Assembly (NCBI RefSeq): GCF_000346465.2
Contig: NC_034016.1
Location: forward strand, 14,648,969 to 14,712,968
DNA length: 64,000 nt
Origin: Prunus persica
Taxonomy: Eukaryota > Streptophyta > Magnoliopsida > Rosales > Rosaceae
Reading direction: 5' to 3'
The translations under genes and the position numbers were made by a program. Positions 1-11,720 of this stretch are shown here, in pieces. How positions within the stretch are numbered: the first letter of the stretch is position 1; the number at the start of each line of letters is the position of its first letter. The notes beneath the pieces are model-generated. The model saw only the letters and a program-made list of their open reading frames with translations. It made no database searches and was not told where the DNA came from.

Positions 1-153
1 CTTAAGGTTCCACAAAGGGATTTAAAGAGTCGTCAGGTGAAGATACACAAAGGCACCTTGTCTAATCAGATTGAGAATTGGGGTGATGTTGAAAAGACAC
101 TTACAGGAACACAGTATGAAAACTTCCTCCATGCAGATTATCGACGAAGGTAA
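1..153 (+). CDS. 3' end of sulfotransferase-like P-loop NTPase gene (partial)
   Basis: The frame starting at base 1 is open for 50 codons and stops at TAA 151-153. The peptide contains VPQRDLKSRQVKIHKG and later QIENWGDVEKTL, ending in FLHADYRRR. I recognise this as the extreme C-terminus of a conserved plant family of membrane-anchored P-loop proteins with a sulfotransferase fold, distantly related to nodulation sulfotransferases; its substrate is not established. Only the tail is in the window, so the PAPS-binding motifs cannot be checked. It is probably the last exon. Identification is from family memory of this tail only. Confidence 0.75.
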   Translation, partial: LKVPQRDLKSRQVKIHKGTLSNQIENWGDVEKTLTGTQYENFLHADYRRR

Positions 154-1536
154 AAAGCACCGGGGCGATGTACATACCATGCTTTGTTCTTTAACATTTT
201 TTTTTTCTTCTCTTTTCCTTAACCTCAGAAGCCAACAGGAGGTTACAGGTCACCTCCCTGTTGAAATTTTGGCGGCAGCTTCTGAATTTCAATTAGCTTC
301 CTTGTTATTACTCAAATTTTGTTTCTTGGCCACTCTCAATTAATATTCAATTGATTCTTTCATCTCTCTTGCTCTACAAGAAACTTTTGTTGTGGTATTT
401 AAACTAAATTAATAGATAAAGTTGATGTTTCACCATGCAATTCTTTAATCTTTGAACAAATTTCAAATGCAACTTGTTATTAGCCATCAATTAGATTCTA
501 ATCTCTTACTAATTTAAGGGTTAAATTGAGTAGGTTTTTTTTCTTCTTTGATACGAGTGTGAACATTTAAAGAGAGAGGAAATTGCGGTTTACTTGTTTT
601 GTCTGGTGAGCTCTCTAGTCTAGAACATACGGGATCTTTGACCCGCATGTACAGGCTGGTCAAAGATTTACAATCCACAGCGGAACGCGTACGGCGTGCT
701 TCCATCAATCTACATCGGCTGCGCTATTAAGGACCGTTGGATAGAACTCACGTATTTTATGGGACCCACGATGGGTATTTTCCTACTTTAGCTAAAATAG
801 GAATAAAACTCTCTTGTAATTGCTATTCCGATCAATAACACAATGATACATGAGATTTGATAAATAAGGGTTTCCTAAAATAGAGACACAGTTCAGAATC
901 CCTCTACATTCTCCAAAATCTCACTTTTTAACTCCGCAAAACTTGAATCTCTGCATCTCATGTTATATAAGGAAAACGGTCCACCCCATTCTGTTTTGGG
1001 AAAGTACAAGATCCAACCTTCCTTTTAAGTGATGACAATGAATTTTTATAATTATTATGGGCAGATATTTGTTTTTCTGTATTTATTTAACCAAAAAAGA
1101 AAAAAAAAGATAATTCCTTTCGGTTGCCAAAAGTAGAATTTGGATTATCATAAATAACCTAAAATTAATTAAATTCGGTAAAAACATTGAATTTAAAAAA
1201 AAAAATCACAAGTCCAGGTCAATTAATTAGCATCAAGCCAACCCATTGACTTACTGGAGTTACCTTAATTAGCTTTGGTTAATAATAATAAAAAAAAGAC
1301 AATAATTGCAACAAGAAAAAAAGAAAAAAGAAAAGAAAAAGAAAGCAGCAATACAATAATTTAGAAAAAAAAATTTGTTAACATGCAATCCAGCTCACGG
1401 AAGCACCAGTCAGTCTGCATCCAGTCCATGTACATCGGACGAGGCTTAGACCAAAACACTGCCGTGGGTCCTACACGTCACGGACGGCAAACGTGAGTTA
1501 ACGGACGTAGCAAACGAGGTCTCATCTCATCTCATT
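154..1536. other. Intergenic region, sulfotransferase-like 3' end to RBP47-like promoter
   Basis: No coding exon is recognisable here. The left part should hold the 3'UTR of the partial gene. The sequence is AT-rich with A-runs around 1090-1110, 1195-1210 and 1310-1375. Short ORFs in it are not gene-like. Confidence 0.5.
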
Positions 1537-1544
1537 TATAAAAA
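1537..1544 (+). promoter_or_regulatory. TATA-box candidate of the RBP47-like gene
   Basis: TATAAAAA lies about 270 bases upstream of the ATG at 1813. It is followed by a pyrimidine-rich leader with CT repeats (about 1662-1715), a common 5'UTR feature in plants. The transcription start is not visible from sequence. Confidence 0.4.
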
Positions 1545-1812
1545 AAAATTAAAAATTAAAAATAAAAAATTAAAGAAAAATCTATCGCAACACCGCCTCC
1601 TTTAAAACCCCATTTCGTCACTTCAAACCCTCCCTCTTTGCTCTGCGCAGCCCCCGTTGCTCTCTCTTTCTCTCTCTCTCTCTAAGCTTCAGACCACTCT
1701 CTCTGCTCTCTCTCTCTTGAAATCCCAGAGGAGAAGTACAAAGAAGACGAAGTAGAGAGAGGTGCAGAGAGAAGAAGAGAGTAAAAAGCTCAGACCCCAC
1801 CACAAGTCCAAT

Positions 1813-4800
1813 ATGGCCCAGCAATCCAACGGCGGCGATCTGGGCACACAGCAGCAGCAGCAGCAGCAACAACAGCAGCAGCAGCAACAGCAGCAGTGGA
1901 TGCATCAGCATCAGCATCAGCAGCAATGGATGGCCATGCAGTACCCAGCAGCCGCGATGGCGATGATGCAGCAGCAGATGATGGTGTACCCGCAGCATTA
2001 CATGCCTTACGCTGCTGCAGCTGCCCATCCTCATCATCCTCATCACAATCCCTACCAGCAGCAGCCTCAGGGCGTGCCTTATCAGCAGCAGCAGCAGCCG
2101 CCGAAGCAGCTGCAGCAGTCTCCCTCTCAGAAACAGGGGCCCACCGATGAGATCAGGACCATCTGGGTGGGCGACCTTCACCACTGGATGGACGAGACTT
2201 ACCTTCATGGATGCTTTGCTCACACTGGGCAGGTCAGCTCTTTAATGAACACGGAGTTGTATTTGAACCCGTTTCGGTTTCGATTTCGGTTTGTTTAGAG
2301 TTTTGAAATTTTTATGAATATGGATTTAAAATGTTAGTTGATATTGTGGGTTTTAGAGTTTATTTGACGTGATAACAGCTCTATGATTGATTTAAGGTTA
2401 ACAGTATGGGATTTACTCTATAGTTGTATGTTGGGTGAAGTCATAGGCATTCTAGCTTACCTTGGCAGTTTTTTCCTTTATTCAGAAGTAAAGTACTGAT
2501 TGAAAGAGTAAGGTAAATGCCAACTACCTACTTCTAAAATTGTTCTTGGTATATCAAGATGCCTTACCTGGATAAGGGAAATGATTCAGGTTTTGGTTAG
2601 TTGATTGAACTTGTTCAGTGAACAAATTTGCCTCTTTAGTGGCTAAGTTGGGTCAACTCTGTTGATTGTAGATTGGCGGCTGGTTTCCAACCTCTAGCTA
2701 GGAACTAATTTTTTCCCTACAGCAGCGTGTCTTCTATGCATAATGTTGACAATTTGTGATTTTCAGCAAGTTTCTTGCTGCATATCACCTTTAACTTAGA
2801 AAATTAAATGCATCCTCATGTGGATGGCCACCATCTTGTTGAGGGTTTGAGTTATTACTGTGTTTTTCCTATAGAGAGTAATAGCAGTTGATCAACTTCC
2901 CAATCTGTAGTAGTGTCATCGCAATGGCCATTCAATGCAAACCATTCATGTGATGTTAAAATCCTCTTCCATGTTTTGAAAATTTGTCTTTACTTTAGAT
3001 GGTTTATAGGTGAGGTCAATTATTGCATGGCCTAACCCCTTTGTTGATAACTATTTTGGACATACAATTATCTGGTAGTTGTAATTGATTTACAGAAGAG
3101 TGAATTGTCTTTTGCCAGCCTGTTATCCTTTCCTGCTAAAGTGCATCAAGTAAATGATACTGAATATTTGGCACTAGTATGTTACCAAGTTGTGTAGTTA
3201 AAAGTAGTTATCTCTTGTTCAATTTGCAGATCCTCTTGTTTAGTGTTGCCAATATGTGATGAAATGCTATTGCAATATATTGTCCTCACTTTTATTTTTC
3301 TAGTTAGGTTATTTTTTGGGTTGTTTGACGATATGGAGCCTAATGATTTCCATGTCTTAAAAATAATAAGAGCATCAATAGTGATTTAGAAAGGCAGTAG
3401 TTGAGGAACTATTTGCATGGGCCTGTTCTTCCGTATTTGCTTTTAGCAACTATGAGGAGGGTCAACAAAAGTTATAAAGTGCAACTTAACACTGGACACC
3501 AATGTACCCCTTATGTGCATACCCACACATCTCAACCAAACTGGGCCTTGCATGTGTAGAACCAAAAAGGCGATACCACAACTTGAACTGGGTTCACAGT
3601 CCACATAAACATGTTACCATATTTATTTCGCCAATGTGATGGACTCAACAATGTACATCAAACACAATTTAAGACGACCCCCTATCTTAATAAAAAAATT
3701 CTCTCTTGTATGTATTTTATTGGATATAAACTTTAAATTGCGCCTAACTATGTGCTTTTGGTGTCACAAACATTGCAGGTTTCCACAGTAAAGGTTATAC
3801 GCAATAAGCAAACTGCTCAGTCTGAAGGATATGGATTTGTCGAGTTCTTTTCACGTGAAGCAGCTGAAGAAGTTCTGCAGAGCTATAATGGTGCTGCAAT
3901 GCCGAATACAGAGCAGCCTTTTCGTTTGAACTGGGCAACCTTCAGTGCTGGGGATAGACGAGCAGACACTAGTTCTGATCTATCTATCTTTGTAGGAGAT
4001 TTGGCTACAGATGTGACTGATACTATGTTGCAGGAGACCTTTGGTAGTAGATATTCATCTGTCAAGGGAGCGAAAGTTGTTCTAGATGCAAATACTGGTC
4101 GTTCAAAAGGTTATGGTTTTGTTAGGTTTGGTGATGAAAATGAGAGGTCAAGGGCCATCACTGAAATGAATGGTGCGTATTGTTCGAGCAGGCCCATGCG
4201 CATAGGTGTTGCAACACCCAAAAAATCACCTGCTTATCAGCAACAGTATTCTTCACAAGGTATGATATCATGCTCCTGATTTTTTGTATAATTACTCACG
4301 TCCATCATAAGTCCACTCATTTTTGTTCAACAAGCAAATTTGCCTATGCACATTTGATAATTAAAGGTTATTTTCTTATGTAATGTACTTGTCATTTACA
4401 CAATTGTGATTTCTCCGTTCCTTTCTTAAAAATATGAGCATACAACAAACCAAGTCTTACTTTTTGGTCAACTCAATTGTATCTTCGACTACTGTGCCTG
4501 CTCCTCATTTCCTTTATTTATTTTATTTTATTTTTTCAGTTTGTATTTTTCTCTATAATTCATTTAGTTATATATCTACCTCCTCCTCCAGTTACATGTT
4601 TTCCTTTTCTTACATTGTATTTTTATTTTACATCAAGAAAAATTTAGGCTAGTTAGTAATGCTTGCTTCTTGTCTTGCGATGTAAGGTGTGAGTATTAGG
4701 TGGTTTTTGATGTTGTTTTCTATTATTTTTCCCCTGGAAACTTTCATTTTCAAACAGCACAGGAATCTCATCAGCTTATGGTCGTCCATTAATATTTATC

Positions 4801-6644
4801 CCTCTTCAACATTACTCTTAACTGCTTTGGTGCAAGCAATATATTATGCAATTGCTGAGCCAGTAATGTGTATATTAAGAATGGAGCAACTTCCCCATTG
4901 CGATCTTGAAAAGTTTTTATGTTGGTTTTATATATTTGGTAGTTTTTCAAATATTGGGAAATTATCTTCACTAAGTTGTGGTATAGAAATTTCTAAAATT
5001 TTAAAATTTAAAATTAGTTGTCAGCTTATAAAATTGAGTGGTTCAATTCAAAGTGAGAAGTAAAGCTAATGCCATCTCACGTGAGTTAGTTTTTCCTTTT
5101 TGTTTGAAAGAGTAAGTCTTCACCTAGCTAGTTGAATTTTGACTCAAGTTGTCATTTGGATTCTAACTTCAGTTGTAATTGATGATCATGGAATGGATTT
5201 CGGTTCTTGGACACGTTTGGCCATGCAGGTGGCTTTCATGTAGTAAGCATATTACTAAGTGAGAGAAACCTGTTGAGAAATCAGGAGCTAGAATAAGATT
5301 TAAATTAAGAAACAGAGACATAAAGTTCTAAAATCTTTACTGCTATAGGACACTTTTAGCCAAACAAATACACGGTTAAATTTATCCCTATCTGAAAGGA
5401 AAAGAAAAAATCTGCCCTTAAAACCTGTCATAATAACTAACTACTAACATTACTGTTGAAAATGCAGTTGTCTATTTTGACATATTCATAATTTTGAAGG
5501 CGATTTTTTAGTAAATGTATTACTTTATTCCCTTTAATTAGCATTGGTATTAGCTGGTGGTGGACATGCATCAAATGGCGCTGTTGCTCAAGGTTCCCAG
5601 TTTGATAGTGAGACCAATAACACAACTGTAAGTTCAACTCTTTTTTCTTTTTCCTGTTTCCAGTATCTTTAACCCTAGATAGCTCTTTAATCTGTGACTT
5701 ATTGCAGATATTTGTTGGAGGGCTTGATTCGGATGTCAATGATGAAGACCTCAGGCAGCCTTTTTCTCAATTTGGTGAAGTTGTCTCGGTGAAAATACCA
5801 GTCGGAAAAGCATGCGGTTTTGTTCAGTTTGCTAATAGGTACTCTTGTTGTTTAACATATATGGGTCTTGTCCTGTCATGTAGAAATAAAGCTGCAATCA
5901 GGAATGTTCCTGTCATTACAGCTTAGGAGTAATGGTACTCTCAGTATCAATGTTAAAATCATTCATTAGATATTAAACTGTATATAAGAAGTATAATGAA
6001 AAATTGTTGAAGACTGAAGGAGGTAGATGGTACCACTATAATCTTATTCTGTGGTGCCACGTAATGGACTCCTACACATTGTTTCGGTTTGTAGGAAGGA
6101 TGCTGAGAATGCAATGCAGATGCTGAATGGAACTGTTATTGGAAAGCAAACAGTTCGTCTTTCTTGGGGCCGCAGTCAGGGGAACAAGCAGGTAATACTT
6201 TGACAACTATGTCATGTTAATTGTATGCGGGTGTTGCAACATTTAGATATCTATCCCTGAATTATACCTGTATTTTTCTTGTCATTTGTTTGGTTTGATT
6301 TCTTTTATGCTGTACAACATTAAAGTGCCACAAATATCCCCCTTCCCCCTTTTCTCGTGGAGTTGAATGAATTGTCCCTAGGGTAAATTATCTGCCACTT
6401 GAGCATGTAGAATCCCTGAACCTTGCTCGCCCTGCCCCAAACCCCCTCTGTTCGTCTGTCTGTCTCTCAGTTGGGTTTTTCTCATCATTAATTACATGTG
6501 ATTTTGCAGTGGAGATCCGATTCAAGTAACCAGTGGAATGGGGCACATTATGGAGGACAGGGTTATGGTGGTTACGGACATGCTGCGCCACAGAGTCAGG
6601 ACCTGAGCATGCATGCTGCAGCCGCCGTTCATGGGGCTTCTTAA
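1813..6644 (+). CDS. RBP47: RBP47/UBP1-like polyadenylate-binding protein, three RRMs
   Basis: Six exons: 1813-2232, 3779-4259, 5542-5627, 5708-5838, 6095-6191 and 6510-6644. All have GT-AG borders with consistent phases (0,1,0,2,0), giving 449 aa. The N-terminus is rich in Q, H and M. RRM1 is at about 116-190 (RNP2 IWVGDL, RNP1 GYGFVEF), RRM2 at about 208-285 (IFVGDL, GYGFVRF) and RRM3 at about 330-402 (IFVGGL, CGFVQF). A tail rich in G, Q and W follows. This order matches RBP47, nuclear hnRNP-like proteins that bind poly(A)/U-rich RNA and enter stress granules. The start is the first in-frame ATG; the upstream extension begins with GTG. An alternative acceptor at 5554 would drop four residues (ALVL); I chose 5542 because family members carry a similar AxxLAGG there. 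No lesion is seen. Confidence 0.93.
2233..3778 (+). other. Long first intron of the RBP47-like gene
   Basis: This 1546-base intron splits RRM1 between GQ and VSTVKV, with donor GTCAGC and acceptor TTGCAG. I see no coding or recognisable mobile sequence in it. Confidence 0.75.
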
Positions 6645-7072
6645 CAGGGCTATCAGAGTTGCCAACAGCATGTAAACTGAACTTACAAGAGTGGCTTTTT
6701 AGATATAGTTTTCAGTGCCTTTAATTTAAGTAGGATTGATTTAGCTGGTTATTTAGCTGAATCTGTAATGTGCCGAATTTTGTTACCGGATTGAATTGAT
6801 ATCTTGAAAACAATGTGTGAGTAATATTTGAAAACTTGGTTTCTTTTTTTCTTTTTTAAATTTTATTGAAAACTTGTTTTCCAACAAGCTATTTATCAAA
6901 GTAAAGCTCTGCCTCAAATAATGGACTATATAGTTGTGTTATTTTCTTCAGACTTCAAAATAATTTCTGGGTATGATTAATTTTGTCTACATAAATGTGG
7001 GAAACAGGATCGAAGACCTAGGAAAATTTACACAGCAAATTGGTCAATTCCATTTGAGCACGAAACAGTAGA

Positions 7073-7109
<37 letters not shown>

Positions 7110-7762
7110 TTGGCAACCGATAACAGAATCTGTACACAATTGATAAACTTTAAAATCATAAACAAACTCAGATTTCAGTACACACCCAAGATTCAACCCA
7201 AAATGAAGAAGAAAGGAAATACAAGGGAAATGAACCTTGTTTGAGCAATAATCAACCAAGAGGAAAGGAAGATAGAGCTTCTTCAGAACTTAGATCCAGT
7301 AATTCAGAAAGGGGGAGTTGTGGTTGCTAGAGAGAGTGATAATTGCGGAAGAGAGGTGTACACTGTTCCTCATGTTTTCCTTTCCAACTTTAAAGAGAGA
7401 CTTTGTTTTCGTTTTCACGAAATCGTTTACCGTTTTTGTTATACGGCGTACCAAACACAAATTGTTTCTTAGTGTAGCTTTGACGCATTTCTGGTTCTGA
7501 AGTAAAAAAATTGAGTTATACCAAAAAATAACCAAGGAGCTGGTATTTAGTTTTCTCATCACCAAGGGGGTTTAGCCACCTCTTGGATCATAAGCTCAAG
7601 TCAAGCTTCTCTGAACTCGTATTTAGACTCTCAATCTCAGATTCAAGCCTACGGTCTCAGAAATTACTCCAGCTACCAGTTTGCAGTTCAGACCCTCAAC
7701 AAGATGTTCATGAAGAAATGAGTTTTGGCTGCAACAAAGCTCATAATACTTGTAACATCTCT
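6645..7762. other. RBP47-like 3'UTR and intergenic DNA with CT microsatellite
   Basis: The first 150-200 bases after the stop are probably 3'UTR. A CT dinucleotide run lies at about 7073-7099, with a shorter one just after. Nothing gene-like is visible; the ORFs at 7290-7936 lack recognisable domains. Confidence 0.5.
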
Positions 7763-8260
7763 TCAAAGTCCAATGATGGTATCGTAAAATGTACCACTCC
7801 TGGTCCATTAATTATCATGGCTTGTGCATATACTATCATCTGTAGTTGTCAAAGCAAATGTTGTTGCAATTTCTTTGAGAACACTGATATTAATAAGAGG
7901 CACATTTTAGCATTTTCTCTCGACTCTTATACCTAACCAATGAAACTACAACAAGAAGTTGAGGCATAACCCGAGCTAAAATGCTCATGTTCAGTCATTT
8001 TGTTCAGCGATCTCGTGCGTTTGAAATGAATACAACTCAATCCTGAAGCACCCAAACATATAAGGAAGACGGCAGGCAAAAGGGAGGCTTTGAGAGGATT
8101 TTGATGATGCCGAATGAAGTAAACATACTGAACTGTCGAGCAAAGACACCGAGAGATGGCACCAAGTAATCCAAAAATGTCAAGAACATCACCAAATAGC
8201 CTTTGCTGGGGTCTTTGTCTCCCAGATGCAAGTCAGCCAACATCACACCAAATACATATA
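7763..8260 (-). pseudogene. Detached 3' end of a D-type receptor gene (partial TM exon plus 3' flank)
   Basis: Bases from about 8040 to 8256 closely match part of the membrane exon of gene D (about 17255-17540). An internal piece is missing: the stretch that in D encodes the basic loop and part of the second hydrophobic segment. The flank 7763-7990 matches D's 3' flank (about 16870-17200), sharing the run AAGAGGCACATTTTAG. This is therefore a duplicated tail of a neighbouring unit, broken by the internal deletion. It lies directly downstream of gene E and could be part of its 3'UTR. It is not an independent gene. Confidence 0.7.
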
Positions 8261-8303
8261 TTAATACTAAGTACCTCAATACAATGATCTTTCCCTTATT
8301 TTT

Positions 8304-10117
8304 CTAATCTTTACAACATCTCGAAATACCCAAAGATAAAAGAAACATGAAAGGCAAAATGGATAGTTTGATAGGATTATTAGCATGTCGATGGAGGTAA
8401 TCATACTGAACCCCAGAGCAAATGCTTTGAGCGATGGCAAGAACTAGCCCACAAATGTCAGGAAAATTACCAAAAAGCCTGTTTGGTGGATATGGATGGT
8501 AATACCACCATATCCTTCCCCACCTCTTGAATTCAACTCTTTCTCTGTAACCCTTGTGAATGAGCTCACAGATGCAAATGAGTACGGCCGCAATAGCCAA
8601 CAACATACCATATAGTGCATAGTGGGGCTTACTTGGGGACGAAAGCTGATCAAAAGAAGCTGAAATAGTCTCTAGCCCAAGGCTAATGAGGAAAAAGATC
8701 CACTTCTCTGAATAAGTAAACTGCAAAAGAAATGAAGCGGCCATTTATTATTCAAAGATATCTTATCTAGCAAGAAATATAGCAAATCAAAACAATAAGA
8801 ATGAGTTTTAGAGCAAAACTTCTCCTCGTGCGACCGATAACGCGAGGAGGTGGCGTGAGGAGAGATAGAGAGAGGAGAATATGCAACCGATGTAGGTAAA
8901 GTTTTTCTTTGAGTTTTGATATCACTACTTTTGTCCTGTGCTTTGGCTTGTTATGGTCGTCTTCTTGTTTTTGTTTTGGATTGTCATAGTCATCTACTTG
9001 TTTTTGTAAGCTAGACATGATGTCCTTGTTAACATCCTTTGGCACCTACAATATGTGAAAATTGGGATAGAAAATATAATTGTTCAAATATTGGGTCATG
9101 TAATTCTCACATGCATGCACCCAAATAAGTAAGTGTTAGCTCAAAACCTCTGCTTTTTGTTTTTTATTTTGCCAATAGCTCAAAACCTTTGTTGAGGAAT
9201 GCGCAATTTCTTTGAGAAGCAAGAATAAAAAAAGATCACGGGGGCAATTTCAAAAAGAAAAAGATTGAAAAATCAAAGTTCAATCTCATAACCTAAGGGT
9301 CCGTTTAATAACTATTTTAATTTTAGTTTTTTTTTTGGTGCTAAAATATAGAGGAAAATGAGAGGGAGAATGGAAGTGAGGATGAGCTTGAGAGAGAGGA
9401 TGAGAGTGAGAAGTAACAAAAGTGAAAACAACAACTTGAAAGTGAAAGCAAATTTCAAATAGATTTCAGTTTTTAAATTTTATTTTCACTTTTGTTACTC
9501 CTCCCTCCCATCTTCTCCTCTCATTTTCCCTCTCAATCTCATTTCCACTTTCATTCTCACTTCCATTCTCCCTCTTTTTTCTCTATATTCTAGCATAAAA
9601 AATAAAAAATAAAAAATAAAATAAAAATGATTATCATACGGACCCTAAATTTATTGAAAGTCACAATAAGAGAGACTTTAAATAGAAAAATTCTAAACTA
9701 ACAAATAATCCATTAGAATCATGCTACACTCTCATATATAGACTCTAATCATGACCGTTAAGAATTCATTAAAGGCAAACCAAGACTGTTCAAACCGTCG
9801 ATAGACTAAACATTAAAACACAATAGTTTAGTTTAATCCTTATAATTCAAACGTTTGAGTGCGAAAGAAACCATAAATTAAGAAATGCAAAACAAAAAGC
9901 TGGTGACAAATATGCATGGTTGACTTTGAGTAGTTTTGACCAGTACTAGGTATACCTCTGGTGGCCTTAGCTTGTAGTAGGCATTGTAGTCCACAGAAGG
10001 AGATGGGCTAAGAAATCGGGTGTGTGTGGGCAGCTCCTCATCATGGATGCTAACCACATGCGATCCGCTGGAGCCCGATCCACTGGAACCGGGTTGACCT
10101 TGAAGCTCAAGCTCCAT
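8304..10117 (-). CDS. Gene E: stand-alone four-segment membrane protein related to the receptor C-termini
   Basis: Model on the minus strand: exon 1 10117-9956 (54 codons), exon 2 9045-8929 (39 codons), exon 3 8720-8304. All phases are 0, giving 231 aa. Exon 3 is homologous to the last exon of genes A, D, F and BC: EKWIFFLISLGLE (segment 1), YALYGMLLAIAAVLICICEL (segment 2), FPDICGLVLAIAQSICSGVQ (segment 3) and SILPFMFLLSLGIS (segment 4), with a basic loop between 2 and 3. Exon 1 is Ser/Gly-rich and acidic, with no TIR; exon 2 is a charged Lys/Asp/Gln-rich linker. No NB-ARC lies upstream before the Harbinger element. The exon 2 donor (GTAGTG) is the least certain point; GTGATA three bases on also keeps frame. 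A membrane partner of the full receptors is a guess. Confidence 0.65.
9297..9651. repeat. Foldback MITE
   Basis: The ends are inverted copies (GGGTCCGTTTAATAAC at left, a diverged complement ending CGGACCCT at right). The inner halves also pair: GAGAGGGAGAATGGAAGTGAG is answered by a CT-rich stretch at about 9515-9575. It lies in intron 1 of gene E. The superfamily is not clear. Confidence 0.6.
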
Positions 10118-10296
10118 TGTTTGTGAAATTTTCTTTTACAAATACACAGATACAAATCAAACACAAAAAGAAAAGGCTATAGGAAAGAAGATTTGGGATA
10201 CTGAAGAAGGGAGAAGAAGTAGATGAGTTACAGAGAGATCCAGAAATGCAGAACCGAAATTCTGATTGTGTGGTGATTAAACCTTTTTAATTAATA

Positions 10297-10304
10297 TTTA
10301 TATA
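10297..10304 (-). promoter_or_regulatory. TATA-box candidate of gene E
   Basis: On the minus strand the sequence reads CTATATAAAT, about 180 bases upstream of the ATG at 10117. This supports 10117 as the start of a real transcript rather than an orphan exon. Confidence 0.45.
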
Positions 10305-10984
10305 GAGAAAGAGGACGCGTCCTTACTTCTCGTATATTATTTCTTTTCATAATGGGAAAAAAAAAATTGATGGACGCGTCCTACCAGTTGATGTGCATGC
10401 AGTCAGCAACTTCACTGCGGTTTCTTTTGAACTTCCATTCTTCCGATAAAATTGGAATTATATCAATATCTTAAGTTTCCCTTACTGCTAAATTTGAAGG
10501 TGACAAATAATTTTAATGTTCCCATTACTGCCGTAGTATTGTATAATCACTCCCCATAATGACGTAGTAGTTGTCACTATCATATACTAACTAGTTACTA
10601 GGTTAATATCGTGTGAATAACTCATTTGGACTAACTTCTCAATGTATTTCATAATTCGAATAGTCAGTGTCGTATTAACTTACTAATCAGTTAGCACTCC
10701 GGCTCTCATTAAAAACCTTGTAATACCTCGTTAACATGCACACGTGATGTATCAGTTACTCACAAAAATAAACAAAGGTTATTTTATTACAAAAATCCCG
10801 AAATATATTAATAAAACCTAAAAAACAAAAACAAAGACACCTCACACACAAACTATTAAAACTTCTCCACATAATCATCCACCTCAATTCTCTCATGCAA
10901 CACCGTTCACCTTTTAACTCCTCAGAAACATGGTGTGTATTTGAACAAATGGGAAAACTGCCACACGACTTGGGTAACCAAATG

Positions 10985-11220
10985 GTTTGTGGGTTGGGTC
11001 CCGACTGACTCAATCGAATATTTGAAGCTTCTTGTAGTAAAAAATATATAAAATAGAAAATAACAAGAAACTGCAGGTTAGGGTTTTGAGACATATGAGA
11101 CTTTGTCAAGATGTGTTTTAAAATTGAAATGGAAAAAGGTCTCTTCTATTCTTAGTTGACTCTTAGTTGTACTCTGTTTGTAGTTTGTCCGTGTACTGTG
11201 CGTGTGGAGCTGTGTGGTTT
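10985..11220. repeat. Cluster unit-boundary block, copy 1
   Basis: This roughly 235-base block is shared with about 22044-22255 and about 28783-28982. Common runs include ACTCAATCGAATA, TTCTTAGTTGAC and GTAGTTTGTCC. Each copy lies upstream (minus-strand sense) of a family member or its relic, so the block marks the 5' edge of the duplicated unit. Confidence 0.65.
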
Positions 11221-11720
11221 ATAAAACGATGTGTTGATAAAACAACCAAAATTTCTAGAAGTTTAAGCTTTTAGAGTGGCTCCAGCGAAGGAGCCCAGCC
11301 CGAGGCAAGGGCAGAAAAAAAAAAAATTTTCGCTCCAGCGTGCAGCCCAGGCCCGGGTTTGGTGTGGGACCCACCAACTCGGGCCAGCCCGAAGGCCAAA
11401 CCAGCCCCAGGTCCAAAACGCGCGCGCTGACATCAGCGCTGACGCCAGCGCCAACGGTACGCTGCCACGTGTCGCGCTCAGCGCCTTCCGATCTGCTTCT
11501 CCTTTCTAATCCAACGGCTGAGGCTTTTTTGGGTGAAAAAAATATGAAAAAAAATTCTAAAAAATTCTAAAAAATTCTGATATTTTTTTCTATAAATACC
11601 TATCAATACCCTTCACTTTCAACACCAATACTCTTACATTTCATTATACTTCTACTAATATTCACTCTTTTTACACAACATTTTCCTCTTTTTCATCTAG
11701 CATTTTGATTTCATATTTTT

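Noticed and set aside
1618..2223. 201-codon minus-strand ORF rich in Leu and His
   Set aside because: It is the antisense shadow of the polyglutamine first exon of the RBP47-like gene.
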